Below are positions 1 to 10,714 of a stretch of DNA of 64,000 nt, piece after piece. The notes under the pieces were generated by a model, which worked only from the letters and a program-made list of their open reading frames with translations, had not been told where the DNA came from and did no database searches. The stretch lies in the NCBI GenBank assembly GCA_032622095.1, contig CP136062.1:141442351-141506350 (forward strand), in the 5' to 3' direction. The stretch's first letter is position 1; each line of letters begins with the position of its first letter. Source of the stretch: Siphonodentalium dalli (Eukaryota; Mollusca; Scaphopoda; Gadilida; Siphonodentaliidae). A program made the translations under genes and the position numbers.

Positions 1-572
1 CATATTTGTTCTTTTTCATGTGCGGCCATGCAGCTCGTGTCACCTGAAAATATGGTAAATATAAAAGATATAATAATAAAATACTTGGAGAGCGAGAATT
101 TAAAGGCCCACAGCACTTAATTTTCGAACCCCCCAGATCACATTACATAAAATATATGCCATATTATATACCATTTGAAAGTGGAAGCTCCAAAACATGG
201 TATTTATCAACTTATCCGGTGTAATAAACTGTGAACATGTTGTTTTTGTTGAGGCACCAACGTGTTTTCTGTGTTTATGTTTCATCTGGACTGTATGTCA
301 AAAAAGCATATTATTTTCAATGGAAGGGGAATAACTCATATCTTGAATTCTGTTATGTTCTGGGAGCGAGACTGGAGAAATGTTTCTATGATTTTAGCTA
401 TTTTCTATTACTCTATGGGCACCTTCTGGCTTCTGACTTCTGAGACACAAACGTTCCAAATGGTGATGAATTATAGTATTTTAAGAATATTTTATGTCAT
501 AGATTGTTATGTAAACCGTATATCAAGGTACTGTAAAACAAATAATCGGTAACTCGAAAATTTAACGGGCCT
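1..572. other. AT-rich stretch with no gene seen
   Basis: Only short open frames are present, with no recognisable protein and no convincing splice-site pairs. I see no clear terminal repeats. It is probably intron or flanking sequence of the HSD17B4 gene, which is transcribed leftwards from 3973. Confidence 0.4.
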
Positions 573-1172
573 TTAAAGGGGTACTGTACCCAAGATGTTG
601 TTGTTGGTTTCTATAATCCCCGAGTCGGAGAATAAGGTAACAACTTTTCCATTTTTTGAAAGTCTGTTGAGTACGAAGTATTGTTACGGATGGCAAATTT
701 ACCGGAATGCAAAAATACAAATTGTCGTTGTCGAGTAATTTTTGTACAGTTTTCAACCAAATGAATCAAATAAACATTATATTATATGCTTAGTAGTCCC
801 ATATACTCATTTAAGTTAGTGTATGGTCACTAGTCAATGAGTGGCTTGGGTTTTCTCCCCGTATAAGCATAATGTTTCAAACGATCGTGTGTGCAATTGT
901 TTTATTAATCCAGTATCCCTCAATTATAATTTGATTACGTTTTGTACACGGAAATTCCAATTTTAAGAGACGCCATTTTATGGCTGGAGCCATAAAATCA
1001 ATTTATATTAAATTATTAACTTTTAAATTATTAAATTTTAAGATAGCCTATTAACCTGAGCGTTTACAGAATACATCTTCGACTCAAATTACTTATATTT
1101 CTATATAGTATCGATAATAGATCGTTGTTATCACCGGGAATTTATTGAAAATGGCGTACAGTACCCCTTTAA
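573..1172. mobile_element. TTAA-flanked MITE, copy 1 (592 bp)
   Basis: The element spans 577-1168 and is flanked by TTAA on both sides (573-576 and 1169-1172). Its ends are inverted repeats: AGGGGTACTGTAC on the left and GTACAGTACCCCT on the right. A second copy at 41829-42420 has the same 592-bp length and is nearly identical throughout. No transposase frame is present, so it is non-autonomous. TTAA target duplication points to the piggyBac or Kolobok superfamilies; the sequence alone does not decide which. Confidence 0.85.
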
Positions 1173-2000
1173 CCTGTAACAAGTACTAGTACCCAATTAC
1201 ATCATGTTTATTTTTTTTAGTTCTAACAGTCCTCATGATTTCTCTGTGGCCATTTCAAACCACAGACTTTCAGGATTTTATGGAGAAAGATATATATGGT
1301 ACTTCACTCATCTATCTATATTAATGCAGCTCAATTTTGTTTGTCTGTCCGGCTATGGGTGGCCAAATAGCTGGATCTGGAAAATTTGTACACATGGGTC
1401 AATTACACAGGGAGTGTCATGATAAGTGCCGTTGATGTCAAATGTCTTAAAAGGGCACTAATAATTCATTTAACTAAATAATTAATTATATACCCTAATT
1501 TGTTGGAATCTGTCATTGTAAATTGATTCACAGGAGTTGATTGACCTGAAGAGGGTCACTGGAAATTGGTATACAGGGGTAAATTGACATGGGGAGTACC
1601 ATTGGATACGTGTTGTTGACCCTAAAGGGGAACTTAAAAATTATATTATCATATATGAGCAATAATAAGCCTTCCTTATCAGCTTAGTCTAGACTATATG
1701 TAGGAAAATTGGTACACAGGCGTCACCTGACCAGGGGAATATCATGGCCATTAGGATAGGTGCATTTGATCTCAGATGAATTAAAGGGGAGACTAATAAA
1801 TTATATTAGGCCAAATAAAAAAGTATTTGTGGTTTGGGTTTCCCTACCGACCCTATTTTAAACCCCCTACCCTAAAGTGTGTTTTTCATGGTTATCAAAA
1901 AAATCTATTGATTTTTTCTCCAAAAATTTCATAAAACACAAAAAACACATTTAAGCATCTCAGAATAGATTGAACAAGAGGTGTGCACTCGAGTGCTAGC
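1173..2000. other. Non-coding stretch with no recognised feature
   Basis: No supported gene. Several loosely similar segments of the type 'aaaattggtacacaggggtaa' recur near 1380, 1565, 1710 and 2830, suggesting an old degraded repeat. Nothing more can be said. Confidence 0.35.
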
Positions 2001-2565
2001 ATACCCCCACCGTGGCAAATTCAACCCGCATTATCCGTAAACCCAACAAAAAAGATTTTTAACTTTAAAGAAAAATTCGGACTAATAATATCGATATGGT
2101 TTCACAAGAAGCTTGTACAGAAAAAATTATTCAAATTGGTTCATATTTGTTAAAGTTATTAAGTCGGACAGAATTTTCTAAGTCAAAAATGAAGTGTAAT
2201 ATTACGAAATATAGTCTGAGCCAATCCCTAGCCGCATCATGTAGAGAGGGTATTGTGAGCAGCATGTATACCAAAAATTATTGAAATCGGTTCATATTTG
2301 TTAAAGTTATTACGTCGGACAGAATTTTCTAAGTCAAAATAAGTCGAAAATGAGGCGTAACTTTAAAATCAAAAGTCGGACCGAACCACAATTAGCATCA
2401 TGTGGAGAGGCAGTCCTAAGGAGATTGCATACAAAAAATTATTGAAATCGGTAAATAATTGTTCGAGTTATCAGGTCGGACGGACGGACAAACGGACGGA
2501 GAACGCGTGACGGACGGACGCAGTCAATCCAGTATACCCCCCATTTTCTTCGAAAGTGGGGGTAT
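2001..2565. repeat. TIR-like repeat with internal tandem units
   Basis: The left end ATACCCCCAC (2001-2010) is inverted at the right end as GTGGGGGTAT (2556-2565). Inside, a unit containing 'ttcatatttgttaaagttat' and 'cggacagaattttctaagtc' occurs at least twice (about 2140-2200 and 2290-2340). The right part is a GGACGGAC-rich run, seen in several other repeats of this window. No coding capacity. It is likely a non-autonomous DNA element. Confidence 0.55.
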
Positions 2566-3421
2566 TATTATAAGTAAAAGTATTGTGTAATATTAAAATT
2601 TGTACAAAAATAATTAAAAGTTGTTTTATGTCAATCTTGCAGAGTAGAATATGCACATGAAAAGTCATAAGAATATGTCAAAATAAAAAAATAAATTAGA
2701 AAATTTTATTTCAAGCCTACCTACCGACCCTATTTTTTTCCGGCTTGTAACCCAAACCAGACATTTAATTTTTTTTGGCCTTAACATAGATGATCAATGG
2801 AGAGTGTTTATTATCAGCTCAGAAGATGTGGGGAAAATTGGCACAGAGGTAAATTGACATAGGGAGTGTCATGAGAGAGGTGGCCCAAACGTAAAGAAAC
2901 ACTAATAGTTTGCAATAAAGAGCATTTATTATCAACTTAAAAGATAGAGGTAACTTTATCCAGAGTGTCAAGCAACAGGTGATGTTTACCTCAGGTGACT
3001 ACCGGTAGTAATTAATATAAATAGGGACACTAATAGTTTAATCATTCTTTACTTGAGTAATGCCAGGAACCCCAGCTAGTATTAATAAATATACATGTAC
3101 CGTACCAGTACAATGTGGTACTGTACCGGTAGGTTAATTATCTCCTTGATATTTACCTGATCCCCCCATGTAAATTTGGAATGCTTATCAGATCTGGTAG
3201 GATATTTCATAAATGAAACAACAGAAATACATCTGTCCAGCTCTTGAATTTGGCATTTTTCTTCTATGGTTTAGCTTTATAAAATCTTGTATGAAATGCT
3301 ATATTCGCTGCTCAAATTTGTTCTACCAACAGTGCTCATGTTGACTTTTGCTGTAGCCAATTAATGCATCTATTAGGTTGAGATTAACTTGAGAACAAAT
3401 CAGATCCCATCCGTTCACCGG
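2566..3421. other. Intronic or flanking sequence, no feature
   Basis: No exon is recognisable on either strand. If HSD17B4 intron 1 starts at 3586 and runs left, this stretch lies within that intron. The expected next exon, carrying the Ser-Tyr-Lys catalytic residues of the dehydrogenase, is not seen here. Confidence 0.4.
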
Positions 3422-3586
3422 CTATAAAAAATATATTAAAAAGTGTCTCCCTCCCCTCTCTGTTAAGTGACAGCTCTCCCAAGGCTCTCCAATAGGTCTG
3501 CTTTCAGACATCCCCGCCAGAATCATAATAGAATTGAAACAGTCAAGTTGTTGAACTTTAATTAATATATCACTAAATGGTGATAC

Positions 3587-3973
3587 CTGGAAAGATCCAC
3601 GAAGATGGACGCGTTGTATTATATCCCAGTCATCATCACTTATTCTTGCAAATGATCGATCCCTCAGAATACCAGCATTGTTAACCAAGATATCTATTCT
3701 TCCGAAGTTATCCAGGGCTGTTTGGACAACCTTATCCCCATCTTCCACAGAGTTGTAATTAGCCACAGCCTTTCCTCCAGCTCTCCTTATTTCATCAACA
3801 ACTTTATCAGCCGGGCTTGACCCTTTCCCTCCTCCTCGCATATCACCACCCAAATCATTGACAACCACTGACGCGCCCCGTCTTGCGAATTCCAGAGCGT
3901 ATTCCTTGCCGAGTCCACCCCCAGCTCCGGTTATCAGAGCAACTTTCCCGTCGAATCTCAGTTTTTCTGACAT
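3587..3973 (-). CDS. HSD17B4: HSD17B4 (peroxisomal multifunctional enzyme 2), first coding exon
   Basis: This exon encodes the first 129 residues of the D-specific multifunctional beta-oxidation enzyme. In that family the N-terminal unit is an NAD-dependent 3-hydroxyacyl-CoA dehydrogenase of the short-chain dehydrogenase (SDR) fold, acting in peroxisomes on very-long-chain and branched acyl-CoAs. Visible motifs are the cofactor-binding TGAGGGLG (residues 15-22), NDLGGD (39-44) and NNAG (98-101), followed by the hallmark [14 protein letters not shown]. The ATG at 3973 fits the family N-terminus. The exon ends at CAG with donor GTATCA (3586 leftwards) in phase 0; the frame then runs into non-homologous intron sequence. 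The catalytic residues, the hydratase domain and the SCP2-like domain must lie left of position 1. The protein match is strong; the missing exons mean intactness cannot be judged. Confidence 0.93.
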
Positions 3974-4215
3974 TTTGCCGGTATGTTTTAAGAAGAACCT
4001 GGAGTTTGGACAGATGTCACTTCACAACTACAGTACATGCATGTTGCGTTCAGATAATACTTAAATTTCAGACTTTGTCCCTGCGTCGCTTCACGTTTTT
4101 GACACCGGTTTTATGGTTTTGTTAAAAGCATATTTCAGAACTATTAGCTGAAACGAAACCAATTCGAAGATCCGGAATAGGTGCGCCGGAAAACGCGCAC
4201 CTGCAAGGTATTGAC
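3974..4215. promoter_or_regulatory. Probable promoter/5' region of HSD17B4
   Basis: This segment lies immediately upstream of the HSD17B4 start codon and holds more CpG than its surroundings (for example around 4170-4205, GCGCCGG and ACGCGCACC). A plus-strand splice-donor-like CTGCAAG|GTATTG occurs near 4208. It could end a non-coding first exon of ZFYVE27, which would make this a bidirectional promoter. That link is inference only; no TATA box or start site can be assigned. Confidence 0.3.
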
Positions 4216-4514
4216 ATTAATTTTTCTTTGCAGCGCGACGTTGATGATGAGCCGCATAGGCATAGTATGGGATTAGATACGACAGCGCCCAATGTTTATG
4301 TTTTGAAGTGAGAGATAACTCTAAGATGGCCGTTATTTCGTTAAATATTACTTTTACGAAATAACGGGCATTTAAAGATTTACACCACAAAGGCTCAAAC
4401 TTCGCAAAACGTATAAGAAATGATAAACATAGGGTGGGTGGGCTTGGGGGAGGTGGATGGCACTGTACAGAAGTCAGCCCAAAAAACACCTGTCGTATTT
4501 AATCCCAGATATTG

Positions 4515-4597
4515 CCACAAAAAGTATGCAAGATAATGTGTTATACTTTATTGTTCAACAATAAACTATAACACATTATCTTGCATACTTTTTTGTG
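4515..4597. repeat. Near-perfect palindrome (about 35-bp arms)
   Basis: The left arm CCACAAAAAGTATGCAAGAT and its continuation ATGTGTTATA are repeated in reverse complement on the right (TATAACACAT, then ATCTTGCATACTTTT). The loop is about 15 nt, centred on 4555. It would form a long hairpin as RNA or cruciform DNA. No target duplication was identified. It may be a small foldback element. Confidence 0.7.
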
Positions 4598-4599
4598 CA

Positions 4600-5796
4600 T
4601 ACAATTTGTTAGTCAATATTGTTTCTACGACCGATTCGGAAATTTGGCGATGAGTCTGAGGGTTATTTTTTTTTATTTTAAACTATAAATTATGTATACG
4701 CTATTTGGTAGCAGACAATATATAGGCCTTAAGTCGATAAATCACGAAATACATATATAATACGTGTTAGTATATGCATATGGGCGTTTTCAAGCCTGAA
4801 ATAAAACATCAATCATATCCATATCCACCCAATAATCACTTGAATGCGTCAATATTGGGAATATTCTCAAATGGAAAATATACGTTGTACCGTAGTTATA
4901 ATGTCCGGTTCTCGGTGTGCATTTTTCCAACGCTGCCAAATTTCAACACAAAATGAAGCCTTCTTCAAAGTAATTATATTATTTCTCCACGTTATCAATT
5001 AGGCCACATATGCAGTTAGGGCCTATATCGTTATGCCGTTCAAACTGTCGCACACGATATTTGTATTATTATTATTTTCTTTTACCGATCAGATATCGAT
5101 TTTTGAAATCTATTATTTTTCACCACCTATAATTTTTAGTTGCCCAGTAAAATGTCGACGAGAAGCAGGGAAATGTCCAGGGCTGTTTCGATACAGGTCT
5201 GTTACAGGTTTGGGCGCCCAAACTCTAGAAGCCCAAATATCTTCAAATACCTAGTGCACAGTATTTAATCAACTTTAATTTTCCACTTTGTCAAGGCATA
5301 ATTAATTAATTCAACAATATACTGTGTAAATAGTAAATCTGCTGTTCCAAATGAACCTTTAGTTGCATGTTCTACCAAGGCTATCATATAAAAATTATTT
5401 CATCTCAAATTATATGGGAATATTCTCAAATGGAAAATAGGTGTCCCCAAAAAATCTCTGGATTTTTCCCTGACGAGAAGACGGTCTCGGACTAAATTGC
5501 GGATGAAGATGGATAACTCTAAAATCAAGTGGCTTTTTTGTGTCAGATATTTGACAAACCGGCTAAATGTTGATAAATAACAGGTTTTTGGTAATTTTAA
5601 AATATAGTTGACTTTGGTTAGCATTATTTTTGGGCAATTAATTGATTCTGTTTACTGAATCTCGAGCGGCAATTAAGAAACGTTGTTGTTTTTGGAATCT
5701 TGATGATATGGGGACCATCGAATCAGATTGAGTACCTTTAACAATTTTTTTTCGATATTTCGACATGCACGTGGGTATTATATGTAATCTATATCG
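4600..5796. other. Non-coding stretch with no gene
   Basis: There are no recognisable exons. A short phrase (GGGAATATTCTCAAATGGAA) appears twice, near 4857 and 5415, which suggests a duplicated or repeated segment. Nothing else was identified. Confidence 0.35.
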
Positions 5797-6784
5797 CAGA
5801 GGCTGACTGGCCGATCGGGAGACCGGGAAATTTCCCGATGGGCCGGAGGCCGGAAAAATTCTGATTCCACGTGATTTTCTATCAAGCGAGAATCCGAGGG
5901 GTTTTTTTACGGTTTGGGGGGGGGGTATATGTGGTTGGGCCGCCCAACCACAACTTGGGCCGCAAATGAAACCGACGTGGGCCGCCACATGTGTTGTTTA
6001 ACCAGCCGTGTATCCAATAAGATGGTACTCTTCTCACATAAATTCATGAGGGCAGAGGCGGACTGCATGGCCGATCGAGAGACCGGGAAAATTCCGGACG
6101 TGGGCCGTCACATGCATGTGTTGTTTAACCAGCCGAGTTGGCTAATCGTAATTTTGACATTAAATGAACTTGTCGGCATCATATAACACCACGTAAAGAC
6201 CCCATTAATCTCGAGATTTTAACGGTAACTTCCAGCTGTAAATCCCCAAAAAATTCTTACGCACCCCTCCCCCAATTGAAATTTACAAGAAAAAAGGAAC
6301 GCTTCAGTTGATGCCAGTCTAGTTTATCGGATTCGAGATTTTCTTGTATAGTTTTCAAAATGTTCTCACCCCGGGCCGAACAACCATGAACAGCCCGGCG
6401 TGTCCTGGTCTCTTGTCCGTAGCCGTGTGCATTTGTCTGGAGTTAGACCGCTAGATGTTAGATTTTATGCAATTTTTCAGGTAAAAATATCTGAATGGTC
6501 TCATACCGGGAATATATAGAATCATGGTTTATGAATATATATGATATTAGACCAGAGGTGCAAATGGAATTATGCAAAAGCATGTATTTGGTCTGCATCT
6601 GATTCAAGGGGGTGGGGGTGCAAATGGAATTATGCAAAAATATGTATTTCGTCTGATTCTGATTCAAGGGGGGGGGGTGCAGTTGGAATTTTCCAAGGTG
6701 GACTGTGGACGCCCCCCCCCCCAAACAGATGGGCCGGTATTATATTAATTTCCCGGGCCGGTTTCTTGGCCCAGTCCGCCTCTG
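5797..6784. mobile_element. hAT-like non-autonomous element (about 988 bp)
   Basis: The left end CAGAGGCTGACTGGCC and the right end, whose reverse complement is CAGAGGCGGACTGGGCC, are inverted repeats of the CAGAGGCGGA type common in hAT elements. Flanks share TCTATAT next to the ends (about 5788-5795 and 6785-6791), an imperfect 8-bp target duplication. A second left-end-like segment near 6055 shows internal duplication or nesting. The 6361-6720 part reappears in opposite orientation near 53095-53345. No transposase frame was seen. Confidence 0.6.
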
Positions 6785-7954
6785 TCTATATGAGAATCCC
6801 AGGTGAGTGCTTCACATCACTTTAACAGAGGTTAACATGATTTGCGGCTTAATAGGTATAATATACCTCTAAATAATTAATGTACTGTACTGCAGTGGTA
6901 GAGCTAATATTAACGAAGGCCATCCGTTGTCGGCGATAATCGCAAATAGAAGCCGAGTATTTCCGAGCCAGTTCCCCCAATAAGTTATTCACGATAGCCG
7001 TCTGCTATGAACACTGACATTTCCTGCTCTATATCTGTCGATTAAATACCGCAATTAGGCCAGGATCGTGAGAAGGATATATTAGAGGACCGAACACGAG
7101 GTTATGGTAAGATTTATAGTGCAAAATTTATGTTTAATTTGAGTTACATTAACATCATTTTAAAGTAGAAAATACTCCGATTCCAACTGTTGAATCGATC
7201 GTCTTATTCACTCTCTGGATTATTGATTAAATCGCCCTCTGCTAACCCTAACAGGCATGTCTGCGGAAACATGGCGAGCCTGTTGAATGAGTCATCGCTT
7301 CTACTTCTGCTCAACGTACCACATGCTGTTGTTTATGTTTCGTTCTTGAGTTATGTCTGCTCATATATCTCACTTTGATGGAAAGTTGCTCCAAAGGATA
7401 GAAAACGAATTAACCTGAGGCCACTGACTGGGTTATGGGTGACTTAATGGGTTATTTTAACCATTAGTATACTGAGCTCTGATCTTAATGTTTTGAGTGT
7501 ATCTGGATACCAATCTCAAGACTACTGAACGTAAGTAAATGCATAATATGATAAGGTTAAAATAATTGACTATTACACCCTGTAATTAAATCTAAACTAG
7601 TACATGTATAATTATGTAGATATTATTTATTCTGACATGCATGAATAGTTTTTAGATATGTAAAGGGTATATTGTCAAAGCTCTAAACAAATAGATATAG
7701 CAAAAACAACAAGGAAGTGACACACATGGTGACTACTGCATAGATGCAAATATAAACTTTTCCTAGAATATGCATAATAATGTTATCCATGTTCTAGATT
7801 TCTCCTGTCCATCCCAGCTGACCTTAGTAGACAGGCAGTGTATTTGTATGCGAATGCATCAATTAGACAATCATGAAGTCAGTATAATTATTTTATTTAG
7901 CTTGACGGAGCACCATATAATCGGACCAGCGTGCTTTCATTTACTCTAATAATA
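6785..7954. other. Upstream flank of ZFYVE27, no gene
   Basis: No supported exon. A donor-like TTATG|GTAAGA near 7104 could close an untranslated first exon of ZFYVE27, but no transcript evidence is available. The rest is plain AT-rich DNA. Confidence 0.3.
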
Positions 7955-7958
7955 TTAA

Positions 7959-8210
7959 CCCTTCCATGACTGGAATTTCCTGAAATTTTGTGAAAACCCT
8001 TGCCAATGCATTCTCTTATATATGCGAGTCTCCCATAGGGAGCCTCGCATATATAAGAGAATGCATTGGCCTAATGATATTTACATTGACCTTGTAAGCC
8101 AGTGCATTCTCTTATATATGCGAGGCTCCCTGTGGGATCGACTATAATATACAAAATAATGCACTGGCACAGGAACTTTAATGCTGCACCAACGCAGCTC
8201 ATGTCATTAA
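7959..8210. mobile_element. Double-hairpin MITE, copy 1
   Basis: It begins after TTAA (7955-7958) with CCCTTCCATGACTGGAA and ends near ATGTCATTAA (8201-8210), a decayed version of the family right end GTCATGAAAGGG|TTAA. Inside lies a complete hairpin (about 8002-8072) with arms CCAATGCATTCTCTTATATA and its reverse complement, then a second left arm near 8098-8130 that has lost most of its right arm. The family recurs at least six more times in this window. Confidence 0.75.
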
Positions 8211-8584
8211 AGCATTAAAGTTCACTCGTATTCATACTCTTATTTGGAGTGCAATATAAATTTCATGCATGTAAACATAGGTCAGTTCTGATTTAAATCA
8301 TACTCAAATTTATGCTCCATGTACTTGAAGTGTAAACTTGAGTATGATTTTAATCATAACTGTACATAGGTATACTACACTATTATTAAACTGATATGTA
8401 CAAGTATATTTCAGTATTAAATACATGTAGAATCTGTAGGAATCAGGTTGTTGCATGGCCCCATGGGAAATCATGCAATTAATATCAAATACTTATCATT
8501 TTAATATATGGACAGACACAATGTATGTAATTTGAACCATTCCATCAAGGTGTGTCCAAATACTCACCATTCCCCTTTGCCCTT

Positions 8585-8797
8585 TGCCCTCAACTCCTTA
8601 ACCACAACATAATAATGGGTAATTTTTCAGGATTTAGTCAGAAATATGGCTTGTTGCCATTCATCGGAAAGCTCTCAGTGAAAGCTCTCACTGAGAGCTT
8701 TCTGATGAATGGCAACAAGGCATATTTCCGACTAAATCCTGAAAAATTACCCATAATTCTGCTATGGTTAAGGAGTCGATTATTTAGGGCATTACTG
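8585..8797. mobile_element. TA-target foldback MITE, copy A
   Basis: Two inverted arms face each other across about 8690. They carry the phrases GGATTTAGTC, AAATATGGCTTGTTGCC and ATTCATCGGAAAGCTCTC. The right end GGGCATTACTG is followed by TA (8798-8799). The left end is worn away. Other copies are at 12798-12986, 29985-30112 and 35170-35382. TA targets suggest a Tc1/mariner-type source. Confidence 0.8.
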
Positions 8798-9118
8798 TAG
8801 ATCAGACAAAATTTCCTATCTCCTTAGGTAAGGGTGGCATTTTCCAACTGCAAACCTTGCATGGATTTAAGCTGAGCCCTGACTCCTGTCTCCATATCTC
8901 TGCATATCAACAAATGGTACATTTATTTATGTTTAACTCAAGCAACATAAATATCTTTTCAAAAGTTGACCATGATTACAGAAACTCTGCTACCCATGTA
9001 CCCCAACCAATATTAAAACAACCTAACAATACTGCTTTAAGGTGTATAGGAGAAACAATAAATTCTGTCATCACAGTGCTGGGCTAGATTACTCAATATG
9101 GTTAAAGGCACACATAAA

Positions 9119-9766
9119 TATGGGAGGCCAAATTCACATTTATTAATAATTGCATTTCAGCCGAATTCAATTGTACTTCAGCGCAATCCAGCCTGATTCA
9201 TATAAATTGCGCTGAACTGCAATTCTATTGTGCTGAAGCGCAATTATTGTTACAAGCTTACACCCCTGAACTGGGGGTTAGCAATTAATTTTGTATTGGA
9301 TTTATTTATTAATTTACTGGGGGTTTAACCATATATGGAAAATTAATTGCGCTGAACCGGAATTAATTTTGAATTGCGCTGAAGCACAATTGAATTGCAC
9401 TGAAGCACAATTGAATTGCGCTGAAGCGCAATTGAGTTACGCTGAAGCGCAACTGTTTGCACTGAAGTTTATAGCCATGGGGAAAATAATTTGCGCTGAA
9501 GCGCAATTAATTTTGTATTGGATTTATTCATTAATTTACTGGGGGTTTAACCATATATGGAAAATTAATTGCGCTGAACCGGAATTAATTTTGAATTGCG
9601 CTGAAGCACAATTGAATTGCACTGAAGCACAATTGAATTGCGCTGAAGCGCAATTGAGTTACGCTGAAGCGCAACTGTTTGCACTGAAGCACAATTGATT
9701 GTGCTGAAGCGCAATTGAATTGTGCTCAAGCACAATTATTAATAAATGTGAATTTGGCCTCCCATA
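9119..9766. mobile_element. Palindrome-array element P1 (648 bp)
   Basis: Terminal inverted repeats of about 34 bp begin TATGGGAGGCCAAATTCAC on the left and are reversed at 9733-9766. Flanks are CATAAA and CATATA, a 5-of-6 match to a 6-bp target duplication. The interior consists of short near-palindromes of the type TTGCGCTGAAGCGCAA, with variants such as TTGCACTGAAGCACAA. A direct duplication of about 222 bp (near 9281-9480 and 9503-9700) doubles part of the array. Because the palindrome contains no stop, a 135-codon frame results, but it looks like a by-product. Related elements are P2, P3 and P4. Confidence 0.85.
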
Positions 9767-10552
9767 CATATAAGGCCTTCACCTATAAGAAGGTCAGGAT
9801 AAAAGGTCAGAACATTAAGACCAATATTCAAACAATATATTTAAATTCCAATTACCATCGCCAATGTTTGTTGATAAAATGATACTGTTACAGACTAACT
9901 TACAGTAATGTTTACATAACAACGGTTTTGAACACACAAAATTTTCATTATTGGAGACTTATCGATATTAATGTAAGAACAAGGTTGTTATATTTCTACA
10001 TCTTCTCAAGTGTTTTCAAGACTTTTATAATGTTGCACATGCACCCTCTGTTAATTGCCCATTATGGCATTATATTATACTAGCTGAAACAGGCCCCTTT
10101 GGATTCTGGAAGCCTTTATTCAGTGTCAGAGAGGCTTGTGGCCCATGCACAAACGCATGTAGCCCCCCCCCCCCCATTGTGTGCTAGGCACCTGTGGCCC
10201 CTTTGTGCACATGTACATTTAGATCTTAGACATTGGAGCAGCACTTTCATCTTTGTGCACCTATTGATCGTTTAAACATTTTGTTTGAAAAAATACATTT
10301 TTTATTTTAATTTAATTTTGAATTTGTTTTTTTTTTCAGATTGAAGTCTGCCCAATTTAACAAACTTTTTTTTTAATTAAATCAAATTTGTTTTAAACTA
10401 ACACTATTATAACATCCATTGGGGTATGCTGAGTCACCACACCAAATTTCATTGAAATCGGTCCGGGGTCTGGGAGAAAAATCGCGAACAGACAGTTACA
10501 TGTATATCCTTCTCTTTTATATACATGTATATAGATATTATTATCTTTTCAG
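9767..10552. other. Upstream flank of ZFYVE27 coding exon 1
   Basis: No gene is seen. A short C-run lies near 10163. A pyrimidine-rich tract ending in AG at 10551-10552 looks like a splice acceptor five bases before the ZFYVE27 start codon, so a non-coding first exon probably lies further upstream. Confidence 0.4.
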
Positions 10553-10556
10553 CAAA

Positions 10557-10714
10557 ATGGGCGGAGACGGAATCAGAGAATCTACTAATGGAGAATCTCA
10601 ACAAACTGCCACTGATAAAATAGATCTCGCTAACTTTGTTCTTGAAGTCGACAGATTCTCCAGATGTATTGAACCGTTTGCCTTGGTTTTATTCTCAATT
10701 GATGATATCAGAAG
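10557..10714 (+). CDS. ZFYVE27: ZFYVE27 exon 1
   Basis: Encodes residues 1-52 plus two bases. The start ATGGGCGGAGAC is preceded by CAAA and by an acceptor-like CTTTTCAG. The peptide is polar (MGGDGIRESTNGES...) and then reads DLANFVLEVDRFSRCIEPFA, matching the N-terminal region that binds Rab11 in mammalian protrudin. The donor is AAG|GTTCGT. Confidence 0.88.

Noticed and set aside
3422-3586. Continuation of the HSD17B4 frame beyond residue 129
   Set aside because: Similarity to the family stops exactly at CAG|GTATCA; the residues after it are intron sequence read through.
9291-9698. 135-codon plus-strand frame with repeated NCAEAQL-like units
   Set aside because: It is produced by translating the palindrome array and its 222-bp duplication in element P1. 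The start is not an independent gene start and no domain is present.
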